From Apirhabdus apintestini (GTDB lineage: Bacteria > Pseudomonadota > Gammaproteobacteria > Enterobacterales > Enterobacteriaceae), in NCBI GenBank assembly GCA_033977085.1, contig CP138906.1:3224001-3288000 (forward strand): a stretch of DNA of 64,000 bases, written 5' to 3'. Within the stretch, counting starts at the first letter, position 1. Every line of letters begins with the position of its first letter. The position numbers and the translations under genes are program-made. The notes beneath the pieces were generated by a model. That model made no database searches. It saw only the letters and a program-made list of their open reading frames with translations, and was not told where the DNA came from. Shown here in pieces: positions 43,314-54,802 of this stretch.

Positions 43314-45047
43314 CGCAGTCGTTTCCCTGTCGGTTGCAGTACCAGCGTGAGCTCGATTGAAGAGGTGCACATCGGCGTACAGTGCAAAGAAGCGGTGCAG
43401 CATTTCGCCAAACAGCGTGACATCCCCTTCCCCGGCAAAATTGTCGGCATTGAGGGTGATTTCAATGTCCACGCCGCGCAGCATAAAGCCCTTCTCAAAG
43501 CGACGAATAAGGGTGTGCTTCACGGCCACAATCGCCTCCAGGCGACGGCGGTTCATCTCGTCATCGGTCCAGTCGTACAGTGCCAGCGTCCCGCGCAGTA
43601 CCTCCGGGTTATCCATCATGCTTAAGAAACTGGAGCCCAGATGGCTCATGACCCGCCAGTGGAAACGGTCACTGGCAGGCGGATAAAGCGGCAAAGTCGG
43701 CACCTTCAGGTTCATGACCCGAACCGGCACCTTGCCTGCCTTCACTACCCGGTCAAGCAGGGTGCTTTCCAGCGAGCGACGAGGCAGCTGGCCATTGGTG
43801 CCGGTGATGCGGATAGAGAGCGACTCCGGAGCCTGTGACAGTTGCTCCAGCTCGAACGACTTACCACCAAGGATAAGCCAGGTGTCATACAGCCCCGAGG
43901 GTCCACGCTTGACGCGGGTGTGGAAGTAACGCTCCGGCGCATCAAAGCGCATCATGCCCCCACGGTGACGGAAACTGGTGAACGGTACATACGGGTGTTT
44001 GCCGTTTTTCACCGCCCCGTGAATGGCATCCACACTGTAGATTTCCGTATGACCGTCCTGCACGCGCATCGGGCGCAGCAGGTATTCGTTCTGCAGCGGG
44101 TCAGGCGTCAGTGGGTCCGCTTCCAGTGAGAACAGGTTAATCACCGGCGCACAGTGCAGACGAAAGTTTTCCGTCTCAAATGGCAGGTCTGACGGCCAGC
44201 CGCCGTCGAGCACAATATCAGTTTCAAACCAGGTGGTTTTCTGACTCAGTCCGGCAAGCTCCAGGCCTCTGAGTTCCACAAACATAAATTTCTCGCGGAA
44301 GCTGAAATACTCCAGCAGCAACTGATAACCACTGAACGCAGAATCACCCTTTGGCCACAGGCGGTCGCTGTCGTCAAAGCCCATTGGTTTACACCAGCCG
44401 TCGAAGCGGACTCGTTCCGCGTGGGTTTCAGCGTGGCGGACATACATTGCCTGCACCCGACGTGTCAGCGCCAGGTGCAGGGCCGAGGCCACCGGACTGT
44501 CGGCATCAAGATAAATAGCCACCTTCTCGATACCGGCACTGGTCCAGTCCACTTTGTCCGGGCAGTCGAAACGCAGACGAATAGCAGCGCGTCCATCGGG
44601 CTCGGTCTGCAGACGGGCCTCACTCAGATGCAGCGACTGCAGCGGCACCTCGCGGGTGGTGCGGTACTGACAGACTGCCTTCTCTGGCCCGACAGGGCGT
44701 GACAGCACGGAAAATCCTTCTTCCAGCATTTCCATTTTGCGCAGCTGCTGCCACTCCGGGCTGAAGGCCACCACGGAGAGCGACGGGATGGTGCGCATGT
44801 AATGCGGCCACAGCAGGCTGACCAGCCCTTCGGTCAGTTCCGGCAGGTCATCATCGAGCTTTTCTCGCAGACGGCCCATCAGGAAAGCGAAACCCTCGAA
44901 CAGACGCTCCACATACGGGTCACGTGCCCCGGTCTTATCCAGATTGAGCATGGCTGCCCGGTCAGGGTGGGCGCGGGCAAACTCTTTACCGGCTTCGCGC
45001 AGGTAGCGCATTTCGGCTTCGTAATAACGCAGGGTTAAATCATCCAT
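43277..45047 (-). CDS. tssF: T6SS baseplate protein TssF
   Basis: TssF is the large wedge protein of the baseplate. Start MDDLTLRYYEAEMRYLREAG at 45047; family core FAFLMGRLREKLDDDLPELTE, LLWPHYMRTIPSLSVV, and TLNADNFAGEGDVTLFGEMLH. In the raw sequence an extra base beside GAGCTC (43349-43354) fuses tssF to tssG in one 937-codon frame. Removing it gives HLFNELTLVLQPTGKRLRW and a stop at 43277, 590 residues, the normal TssF length. The apparent TssF-TssG fusion is therefore not believed. Confidence 0.93.
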
Positions 45048-45127
45048 GGACGGAGTTCCTGAGTGTAGAAAATATCAAAAAACAGAAAGCGTCATCAGAG
45101 GTGATGACCAGCAATATCAGGGAACGA

Positions 45128-46743
45128 TTAACCGCACAACACCATCGCACGCGCCGGATCGAGGGCAATCAGCCCGGCCAGCAGGCTGTCCATTTCCGGG
45201 GCAAAACGGGCTTTGTCGCTTTCACTGCGCCCGGCTTTCATCCGCAGCAGTCGCAGGCGACGGGCCTGCACATCGAACAGCAGCCCCGGCTCCCACTCAT
45301 TCAGGGTCAGTTGCGGGGCACTGTCGGTGAGTTCACCGAGCAGGTGGAGGGCAAGCTCATTGCGCCCGTACTGTTCTGCCACCCGCGCCATGAGTAAACG
45401 GAGTAACCAGCGGCTGCGGGGAGAGACCATCTCCGGACGATTCTGAAGCCAGACCAGCGCCGCCTCCGGGCCATCGCGGTCACCTTTTTCCATCGCCTCT
45501 GCTTCCAGCGCAAATATGTCATCGGTCTGAGTTCCCTGCAGGACGGCGGGCTCTTCATTGAACCCGGGCATGTCGTTGTTAACCTTTTCGGCAATCCAGT
45601 TGAGCGTCACCTCATCGGCGAGCGGCGTACCGTCATTCCAGGCGAGCGTTTCCAGTCCTGGCAGGCGTTTTAGCATCAGCTTCAGGTCGCTGAGCACGTA
45701 ATCGGCCCAGTGCTCCCAGGGGCACCCGCGCGACTCAGGCTCTGCCACAGGTACCACTGCAAATCGAGCCAGAAGCGGTTGCCGCCTTCGGTGAACATCA
45801 CATCCACCTGTTCAATCAGTTCGGTCCAGCTCTGCTGCAGGTACAGGCGTTTCAGCTGCGCACGGTAGTCCGGTTTCGGGGGCAGTAAACGAGTCCGACC
45901 GCTGGCATCAAGCGCCGGTAACTGCGTCACCAGGTCCCAGCGGGCGGCTTTCATCATCCGGTGAGCCGCAAGCCAGCCCTGCGGCTGCTCCACCACCCAG
46001 CCGGACAACACGCGCAACTGGCGGACCAGCTCCACTTCCGATTTAACGGCGGTCGTAGCCGGTACGGCACTGCCTGATGTCGCGAAGGTTCCGACGTCGG
46101 TGGTTTCCTCCTGATGTGAGGTAGCCACCGGGGTATCAAGTCCGCCAACGCCGGCCAGGCGGGTTTCAAGAGTACGCAGCAAGCCGGTAAATGAGGGTTG
46201 ATCGCTGTCTGACATCTTTGCCACAGCCTCTTCCAGCAGACACAGTGCGGCTGCCGTTCGGGCGGTATCTTCCCGCGTCACATCCGGCCAGCGCGAGAAC
46301 GCGTCCAGCACCTTGTCACTGTTCAGCCATTCCAGTGCCGCCAGCCGGGCATTGCTGCGCAGGGGGTGACAGTGCTGCCCTGCCTGTTTCAGCATGGCGG
46401 TAAGCAGCACCAGGCCATCAGCCAGCCCGCTGTCGCCATCACGCTGCAGACGGGCAAAGATATACCAGGTGACCACGCGGATATCACGGGCCTGGCAGGT
46501 CACAACCTGTTCAGCCAGACGGCAAAGCGTATCGGTATCGGTACCTGAGAGTTTGTTGATTTCCTCACGCATCAGCTGGAAATCATCCTCATAGGTCGGA
46601 TCGTCTCCTGCCCCGTTACCGGTTGAAAGCGGTATCAGCCAATTGTTCCAGAGCGAAAGACTCTCCCGGGAATGTGCGAGCAGCGCAGCGCGCTGAGTCG
46701 CATCCGGGAGACACAGGCTCAGTAACGTTTCTGCCGTCGCCAT
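45128..46743 (-). CDS. tssA: T6SS TssA (ImpA/VasJ-type) protein
   Basis: TssA primes and caps sheath polymerisation. Start MATAETLLSLCLPDATQRAA at 46743. ImpA-type N-terminal domain (residues 20-150: YEDDFQLMREEINKLSGTDT, ARDIRVVTWYIFARLQRDGD), a variable linker, then the VasJ-type C-terminal part. A C-run contraction near 45722 is restored as LSRAGAPWEHWADYVLSDLK. About 539 residues, ending ALDPARAMVLCG. ATG overlaps the tssM stop (TAATG). No membrane helix, unlike the VasL-type copy at 34165-35487. Confidence 0.9.
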
Positions 46744-49700
46744 TATTCGTCTCCCGCCAGTGAAAGTGTGCTGTCGGCGGCACCGACGGCAAAGATGTTC
46801 TGCGGCAGGCTAAAGCCCTGCAGCTTGAGCAGCGCCAGCGGCCCGTCACCGACCTCGCTGCGCAGGATGAATTTCAGCGGATTACCGTCCGGGGTGATCC
46901 ACACCAGCTAGGTGCGGCTGCTGTCGAGCGGAGTGATCAGCGCCTTATCCAGCAGGCGGATAAACCCCCAGTTCCCTGGTTGCTTTCATACAGGCGCATT
47001 TCGGTGTTCACTGAACGCCAGCTCAGGTCCGCACCGGGGTAATACGTATTACCCGGCCAGGTGAAACTCTGCCAGCTTTCCATCTGGTTGAAGTAATCCA
47101 GTTTCTGACCATCCAGCGTCAGCCAGGTGCGGGCCACATCGCGCGACGGTCGGGCCATCGAGCTCGAAATGCACACCGGCATCGCCCTGGGCAAAGACGA
47201 TATCCGAGATATCGGCCAGCTTATTGATAGCGGTAAGAAATGCGGGACTGATGCTCATTCCCTGACTGGCAGCCGGATCCACCACCCAGTGGCTGCCTTC
47301 CTGATGAAGGATGCCGCCGAGGTTAGTTTTGATAAATGCGGCAATACGCCCGGAGTCGCTGCGCAGGAACTGGGCCAGCAGCGGCAGAGAAGCATCGCTG
47401 CCTGTGGCCTTGAACGGATAGCGTCCGGCGAAGGCGGTGTTCCACTGCGAGACGATAGTGCTCTGCCAGCGGGCGTTAAGGCTACCTGCAGCTGGCGCCA
47501 GCACCTGACGCCAGGCCAGATCGAGTGGCTGCACAAACAGCGCCTGCCCGAAGCCATTCCACTCCTGCCCGAGGCTTGCCGCCACCAGAGAGCCATAATC
47601 ACGGGTGTCGGTCAGGTCAATGGCTTTGCCCTGGAAGACGGTCTGGGCCAGCATCTGCGCCATCGCCTGCAGATCAGGGGCACTGGTCACCTGCTGAAGC
47701 TTGAGACGTACCTGAGTCACGCGGGCAAGCCAGGACTGGAAGCTGAGGTTACCGTTTGAGCCGGTACCGTCCTTGCCGGCCATAAGACCCGTGAGCGGGC
47801 CAAACACGCCGTCCAGCGGGCCTTTGGGGCCCTGCGCCTGTTCGATAAACTGTTTTGCGTTCTTATTACGGCCCACCAGTTTTTAGCTGAGTCCACCAGG
47901 GAGTCGGCCAGGGCTTCACCTTTGGCCCCGGTCTGACCCTGCCAGGCAAGGGTATTCATCAGCGCCACCAGAGGGGACTGACGCACATCCGCCAGCAGGT
48001 TCAGTTGGGCGATGGCTTCGGAGAGCGACCCGGCGTCCTGCCACTGGATACTGTTGGCCATGTTCAGCCAGGCGTTACCAAAATCAGTGAAGTAGCGTTC
48101 GGTCAGGCGCTGTTTCAGGGCTTCCGGTGAGATGTCACTGCTGGCCTGCTGCTTTTTGTCCGTCAGCACCCAGTCAATTTCATCACGGCGGGTTTTCACC
48201 ACCTCATCAATGGCGTCCTGTACCTGCTCTTCCCACGCCTGGCGGGTGAACATCCCCGGCACCACTTCTTCCGAGGAGAACAGGGACGAGGCATCTGTAT
48301 CGCCGGTCATATCCGCGAGGGTTAAATCCGGCCAGTTGCGCGCAATGCGCCCGAGCATCTCCTGATACAGGCCAGACTCGGCATTACGCTGACCAATCTG
48401 CTTGAGCAAAATCTGGCGTACGGTGCCCACCAGTTCACGGTCGGGAGTGATTTTCCACGCCGGGTGCGCCGGTAAGTTCTGCGCATAAAACCCGAGCAGC
48501 TTCGGTGCCTGCGTCTGCCACACAGCGTCAGATACGCCAGAGCGTGACGGCCAGGCTTTGAGCATATTACCGGCCAGCCAGTTCGCATCCGCTTTGTCCG
48601 GATGCGCCAGCATCAGATACCCTTTCAGCAGGTTATAGGTCTTCTGGGTGGCGGAGGTACGCGCATCACTTGCCGGCGGCAGCTGCACAAAATCATTCAG
48701 CTGGCGGTGAAGCTCACTGGCCAACGCATCGCGCATCAGCGTCTGGTTGTTACGGGCGTACAGTGGCCAGAGCATCTTCAGCGTGTCGCTGTCCTGATTC
48801 AGACCGAACCGGGTGTACCAGGGCGCACCATGAACTTCGCGGTTCTGCAGACGGGCAATGGTCTGCTGCAGGAGAAGTTGATTACGCAGACGTTCGGGCA
48901 GTGGCTGTCGGGTATCGGCGGCGGTGCGTGCCGTATCCTGCGCCAGCCAGATTTGTGTGCGGTTGACAGAAAGTGACAGCAACGTACCCGCGCCCCACAA
49001 CAGAATCAGCCCCAGCAGGACCAGGCGCAGAACTTTCTGCCAGTGGACACCGATTTTACGGGTATGGGCCTGCAGGCTGTCTTCTTCCAGCGCCTGCCAG
49101 ACCGGCGGCGACAGACGCGCATGGGGAACCGTAGTGGCACCCGGCAAGGCCGGGCTGAACATCACCCCACGCAGACGGTAAGGAGCTGGCCCCGACATCA
49201 GCGTGGTCAGCAACGGGACCAGGGAGCGCCGCAGCGAGCCACGCAGGGCTTTTGACAGGCGCAACAGCCAGTGATGCTGTGAATTCTCCAGCAATGCTGC
49301 CACGCCGGGCGTCTGCAATTCGGACGACAGTGCCGCAAGCGTGGTACGGGTCTCATCTGCGGTGACACCCGGGCCAAACAGGGCTCCCGTTGGTGGAACG
49401 CCTTCACCATCATGCGCCCATGAACCTTCCCGGACGACCCACAGCCAGACCGGCAGCTGCCAGCCCAGCAGAGCATCGGTTTTCTGACGCACACGCGTCA
49501 ACGTATCCTGTTTTGCAGTATCTGGCAGAGCCGCAGCATTCATCACCTGCACTACCCCGTCGAGTGGGCGCTGTGGGCGAACTGCTTTCAGCACCGACAG
49601 AAACTCGTCATCCGGCACGCTGTCAGACAGGCCACCGTGGATCAGCACAATCCCGTCACTTTCCTGCCAGTGGTCGCGTTTCAGCCCCGGCACCACCTTC

Positions 49701-50160
49701 TCAATATCGTTATCGCTGCCCTGTACCATAAGCAGGCGCACTTTTGCTTTCCAGCGGCGACGGTAGCGCAGCTGCAGGTGGTCGATCAGGGCTTCGGCAC
49801 TGAAACTTTTCTCTGCCCGCTCTTTTTCGTCAACAAAGGTATTCGCGGCGTTGCTGTCCGGGAGGGTGGCTGGAGAGGCTTTGTTGCGCCCCAGGTTCGT
49901 CTTGCCCCTTTCCTTCCGGAGATGAAGAACAGGTGTTCCAGCCCCCAGAGCAGGGTCAACAGGATGACGCTGACGATCGCACAGAGCGTCACGATCCATT
50001 CAAGCGGATACGGACCAAGTCCAAACGTCCTGGCGATAAAGTCACTGCCGATTGTCAGCGTAAAAACGATTATCACGGAAACAAATATCAGCGCCAGAAC
50101 AGCAAGTCCAAGCAAGGATTTTGGTTTGGTTTGGGTCTTTTCTTTTTTATCGCGGCTCAT
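46743..50160 (-). CDS. tssM: T6SS inner-membrane/periplasmic core protein TssM (IcmF)
   Basis: TssM spans the inner membrane and reaches TssJ in the periplasm. Start MSRDKKEKTQTKPKSLLGLA at 50160. Two N-terminal helices (LAVLALIFVSVIIVFTLTIG; IVTLCAIVSVILLTLLWGL) and a third at about residue 380 (VLRLVLLGLILLWGAGTLL), then the large periplasmic domain. Lesions: A runs at about 49915 and 47880, an inserted G after GAGCTC (47160-47165), a one-base loss near 46965, and an in-frame TAG in ctagctgg (46905-46911), expected cagctgg. Restored, it is about 1,135 residues, ending AADSTLSLAGDE. Overlaps tssA (TAATG) and its upstream neighbour (ATGA). The cytosolic part shows no clear Walker A. Confidence 0.9.
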
Positions 50161-51357
50161 TCCCTGTTAACGTCCTTTTCTCGTTCTTCTGCCGTCATTG
50201 ATGCCAGCCAGATATCGTCACATCCGGGATCCGGTTGCGCAGCAACCAGCTGCGCGCCCTGCTCCGAAACTTTGCCTGCAGCCAGCGCCACCGCTATCCA
50301 CGGCGATGCCTGTCCGGCATACCCGAGCGTGGCGTCGATATTTTTGATACCGTCCGTCAGGCTGAGCGTTAATTTATTGTCCTCACAGGATTGATTCAGA
50401 CCCGGCCTGTCAGTGACGACCTCGCCGGTGATCCAGATACCTTTGATCTCATCTGGGGATAATTCAGCCCAGCGCAGAGCGTGTGCCATGTTGTGAGTCA
50501 GTGTTTCCGGGCTGCTCTTTTGCGGGCGATGCAACCTGACCGCATCCGGAAACTGGTGACTCTTTCGGTTACACAGCACCATTGCCGCTATGGCTTCCGC
50601 ATCATTTTCCTGCGGTGATGGTCGAAGCGAGAGTGTCAGAACAACCAGTGCAGCGGGTTTGTCCCAACGGTGGTCCAGCCAGTAATCCAGCGCATCCATG
50701 CCCTTCCCTGGTATCTGGCGTAGCGCTCTGCCGGATTTATCGGTGACCAGCTGCAGCAGCCCGGCTTCTTGCTCCACCGTGACGTCAGCGTCACACTCGA
50801 ACATCAGCCAGCACGGCAGCTTCTCCGGCAGGCGGGCCAGCGTTTTACTGATGCGAATTGCCACTTTTACGACAGCTTTTGTCAGGGCCTCCGGATCGTC
50901 ATCAAACTCCGTTATCCGGGCATGCCTGACAGGCTCTCCACCGGCTCGCGGTTTGGCCGTTTTCAGGAGCAGCGTGCCTGATGCTATTGCCGCACTCAGA
51001 CTTCCCGTCCCCCGGCCAGCCGGGGTCTGTACCCGGTATCAAGAACCAGGCAAAGCGCCTGCCGCGTGAGATTTCGGTGTCTTCAAGTTCATCACATTCG
51101 TAGTTCCATCCAGCTTCACCATTGAAGCCAAGGCGGTACCCGATATGCCGAAAAACAGCCAGAATACCCCACAGGCAAAAAGGCAGCCCCAGCGCTGTAA
51201 ACCAGAATGAAATCCCGCGCCGCTCTCCGGTCCATTGCCACAGGGTCAGCATCACACCTGCCAGCATGATGACGACAAGAAAAATCACCCAACGTATTGT
51301 CACCGGACGTGAAATACCATCGGCGCTGTCAGGAACTTCATCCAGATAAACCGGCAT
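50157..51357 (-). CDS. Unrecognised T6SS-cluster membrane protein
   Basis: Start MPVYLDEVPDSADGISRPVT at 51357, 6 bp downstream of the PAAR gene. Two hydrophobic helices near the N-terminus (VIFLVVIMLAGVMLTLWQW, ISFWFTALGLPFCLWGILA) then a cytosolic domain. A one-base lesion near 51040 joins the first part to VAIRISKTLARLPEKLPCWL... and the frame ends KDVNRE at 50157, about 400 residues. Homologous genes are familiar between PAAR/effector genes and tssM in enterobacterial T6SS clusters, but I know no function. ATGA overlap with tssM suggests coupled translation. Confidence 0.7.
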
Positions 51358-51363
51358 TGTCAG

Positions 51364-51621
51364 CTAACCTTTGCCGCGGAAAATGAGCTCGATGAGCGTA
51401 CATCCACAGCCACATTTGTGGCCTTCGAATGCCACAGGGAGACCATCTTCATCCAGATAGTTGGGATTGCCCTCTACAATGGTCGTATTGCCATGATCCG
51501 GACAGGAGACTTTGTCCCCTTTACGGGCGGCACCAATGCCCCCAAATTTCATGGTCGCTGAGGCTGTTAATACTGAACCACCGTGGGTCGTCTTATCCCC
51601 TTTACGAATAATCTTTAACAT
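51364..51621 (-). CDS. PAAR-domain spike tip protein
   Basis: PAAR proteins sharpen the VgrG tip and help recruit effectors. 85 residues from ATG 51621 (MLKIIRKGDKTTHGGSVLTA). Motifs GDKTTHGG and GDKVSCPDHG are the PAAR metal-binding turns, with later Cys residues in KCGCGC. The very C-terminus (CTLIELIFRGKG) includes a GAGCTC at 51387-51392, so the last residues may be misread. It follows the putative immunity gene of the cell-wall hydrolase module. Confidence 0.92.
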   Translation of the reverse strand: MLKIIRKGDKTTHGGSVLTASATMKFGGIGAARKGDKVSCPDHGNTTIVEGNPNYLDEDGLPVAFEGHKCGCGCTLIELIFRGKG

Positions 51622-51697
51622 TTCCGTTCCAATTTTTACTCAGCGATTAATTTTCACAACCTCACGCAGATAATACCCACTGCGTCTTAACCCATGG

Positions 51698-52412
51698 TCA
51701 TTTAAGATCGAAATCATCTGATTTGACCCAATACACCTTACTCTTCCCGCTGGCTGGTTTGTAATTAATTTTATAAAAGGAGCCATCCTCAGACATATCA
51801 ACAAGTGAGAAAGCATCCCCTTTAATTAGATACGCTTTCGTTTTTTTGATTCATCAGGAGCAGAATATAAAAATGCTTTATCAACAGAGATGCCACCATT
51901 TAATGGTTTTCTATTTTTATAATCGTCACCTCCAGTCATTAACTCCTCATAATCTTTAACGCCATTTTTGTAGTGTATTCTTTTTACTTGCTGGCAATCG
52001 GCACAAGAATCTGTAAAAAGCAATGACCACACATCATCAGAGGAAACCCGATAAACATCATTGAACCAAACCCCTGGTCCCTTCTGGAGCTAATTACGCG
52101 CCCATCATTTCCCGTTATATTACAGAGTTTCCCATCCGCGCCCGCAGACGGAGTATTTTCTATACTGTCATTATTCACCTTAAAAACCACTGAGCATTTA
52201 TTGACATCGCTCTCACTACTCAGATATAGATATTTAGTATTATTCAAAAGGTTCACGGAAACATTCGAGTAACCTTTAGATACAAAATCCTTCGCAGCTT
52301 CAGTCAATGTCAGTCCATCGTATGTTGTAGGCACTCTTCCTGCTGAGTTAGCAAACACACTGAAAGTTGAAAGGCTCAGCAAGGCTATCAAACTAATTTT
52401 ACTTAATGTCAT
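51698..52412 (-). CDS. Putative periplasmic immunity protein of the cell-wall hydrolase effector
   Basis: ATG 52412 overlaps the effector stop (TAATG), the classical toxin-antidote coupling. A signal peptide is visible (MTLSKISLIALLSLSTFSVFA), so it is exported, fitting protection against a periplasmic hydrolase. Two one-base losses (near 52042 and 51840) are restored as IGFPSDDVWSLLFTDSCADC and SKKTKAYLIKGDAFSLVDMS, giving about 239 residues. The last 65 residues look like a small SH3-type barrel (KINYKPASGKSKVYWVKSDD). Base composition is clearly more AT-rich than the structural T6SS genes, as for the effector C-terminus. Family unknown; the immunity role is inferred from position and signal peptide. 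Confidence 0.68.
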
Positions 52413-54792
52413 TATTTTAAGCCCCATTCCTTTTTAATTGATTCGAAATATGATTTTCTTTCATCTAAGCCATTTTGCCCGCCATTAACGGCAAGAGTAA
52501 CTAACTCTACATTATCCTTCTCATTATCGATTAGTATGTTAATGTCGCCCTTAGCATTATGTTTTTTATGAACGCCGCCATTATTCCGCCAAAACCAACA
52601 AGATGCTTTAATCGCATTAACCATTACTGATGCAACCAAATCAGAATTGCTAACACAATCGATGCCGGCATATTGAGAAAAGTGTTGGTAATTCTTCTTC
52701 CAAGTTAGTTGGATTAGTCCCCTCCCTTTATATCGAGGTCCATCTCCAACAACTGTATTACCATTCTTGATCGCATCTTTATGTTGCCCTGGGTCATAGT
52801 TATGTCCAGAGCCGAACTCAATGGTTGTATCTAAATGTGCAGACTCATGGAGGCATTGTGACAAAAAGTGAGCCTTGTGATAAGCACCAGTAATTCCGTA
52901 TTCAGTCAGTTGCTCGTTAAGAAGATTAACAAAGGTTTGCTTGTCGAACTCATAAACCGCAGGATAGGTATTCTTAAAATGAGTAGCGAAAGCTTTCCCT
53001 CCTCTCTTTCCTGTAAACCACGGATTTGCATGTTGCAATAGTTTCTCTATCAGTTCGACTGTGATTTCATGTTCTGGAACACCTTTCATTGCCCCTAAAA
53101 ACTCCACCGGATGCATATGCCACAAAGAAGAACCAAGCTTTAATTTACTGGCATCCTGCATCCACACCATCTTATCAAGATAACCTTCACAGTATTCTCT
53201 CCATTCCGGTGCATCACTCGTCAGCTTGTTCAAAAACGACTGCCAGACAGACGTTTCCTTCTTGTGATACCACTCACTAGGGTGTTTCACTATCATCTTA
53301 TTTTTACATCGCGATAAGATGGGTTATGGATAGCGCTCAGATATTCCTGTGATGAATATGGGCTGACGCTACTGTCGATCCGATTCAAAAGCCGTTGATA
53401 ATTGTACGGGACAGTACGATGAGTTAACCGCGTGTCAGCGCTTGATGCATCCAGCAGTCGATTAAGAATACTGCGAACCACCCCTTTGGGCGATGTTGTA
53501 CCATCAAGGTGATCAAAGCTCGGTGCCTCGTCCACAGTGGTTGTGAATCCGAGTTTACCGAGATCGTACTGAGATAGGGTTTCAACCGACGTGTTACTTT
53601 TCGGCACATAGCCGTTCGCATAGGGCAAAAACCAGTATTCCAGCCCCTGTGCATCTTTTTCTGTTTTCACCTGACCCAGTTTAAGGACCGCCTCGCCCTG
53701 TGAAGTTCTCCCACTGCTGACCATGGCTTTTGTCTTCAGATCTTTCGAGAACAACGGCAGGCCGGACGGGCATTTCAGGTAAAGCGGCGTGCTCTCCCCC
53801 ACCTTCTCAGGATTTTTCAGGAAAGCGGGTAACGTGTCATCAGCACTCAGGCATTCGATGTGGACCTGATAGCGGACATCATACCCACCCTCTTTCGGGA
53901 TCTGGAAATAACCCAGGTGGCCGATACTATCACCGGCACTGATCGGGTACGGCGTGGGGCAAACAACAGTGTCAAACTGCATCGGCTCTGCATAAGGTGG
54001 TAACAGATGCGACCACCACGACGGACGCGTAGCCGCACCGGATGACGGGACAAGATTATCTCTGTCCGTCAGGATCCAGTATTGTTGCCCTTCTACCAGA
54101 CTGGTCTTCGTGCCTTTTGCCTTCGCTTTATCGGATAGCCCTTTGAACGTGACCAGGCCATAACGGCGTGCCTTAGGCCCTGTAGCACTACAGCTTGCTT
54201 TTGTCGCATCCCATTCAATCAGTGCACCTTTCGGGATTGTGGCTACACGATAAGTGTTTCTGTTCTCAGCACTGGCATCAGGCGTCCATTCACGGCGAAA
54301 TACAGGCAGTTTATCATTCACAATCCAGTGGGTTTCGTTTTCACTGGAAGCGTAAGCGGAGTAAGGAGCCAGATGCATATACAGCGTATAAAAATGCAGG
54401 CCGTTCTCTTTTTCTCGCCAGGCTGAATGTAGTGCCGCACCAGGACAAAGGAGCCAGAGACACTCAGAGGCCCCATTTCCCAGGGAACCGTCAGGTAATC
54501 GCGACAAATCCGGTACGCCACCACTTCCCCGTCTGCCATACAGCGAACGCTCTGTTCACCTTTGAACGGAACAGGAAAATCCAGCAGGCTCGGAAGCCGT
54601 CTTACCGCTCAGCGCACACCACGGCGTAGTGGCATTCGTGATATGAATACCCCCATGCCACATTCCATTGCTTCCCACCATGTACCAGCCCGTCGCTTCA
54701 CCTTCCAGGTGCGACATCAGGTCTTCCTGGTTAGCAAAGTCATTGCCACGATTAGATGGCACCGGCCAGCTGATTTTAGGTAATACCGACAT
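52412..54792 (-). CDS. T6SS cell-wall hydrolase effector: M23-like N-terminus, GH19-like C-terminus
   Basis: Restored as one protein of about 794 residues starting MSVLPKISWPVPSNRGNDFA at 54792. Joints: GAGCTG lesion at 54585-54591 (TASELLDFPVPFKGEQ), A run near 54412 (GEKKENGLHFYTLYMHL), A run near 53306 (DVKNKMIVKHPSEWY). Residues 1-150 resemble an M23/LytM-type fold with WHGGIHI and LYMHLAPY, but the zinc residues are not all canonical. The middle contains SH3-like segments. The last 290 residues are a GH19/lysozyme-like domain: SLWHMHPVEFL, FLSQCLHESAHLDTTIEF with the catalytic Glu, and YKGRGLIQLTWKKNY. Directly downstream of vgrG2, so it is the likely cargo of that spike. The C-terminal third is AT-rich compared with vgrG2, suggesting domain swapping. 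Confidence 0.78.
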
Positions 54793-54802
54793 GTCTGTTC
54801 CC

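Noticed and set aside
43381..43838. Plus-strand open frames opposite the T6SS genes (also around 57857-59053)
   Set aside because: They are long only because the GC-rich minus-strand genes leave few stops in the antisense frames. They lack SD sites and family similarity, and every one overlaps a recognised minus-strand gene.
42234..45047. A single 937-codon TssF-TssG fusion protein
   Set aside because: The fusion arises from one extra base beside GAGCTC at 43349. Removing it restores a normal TssF stop at 43277 (590 residues) and the usual overlap with the TssG start at 43313.
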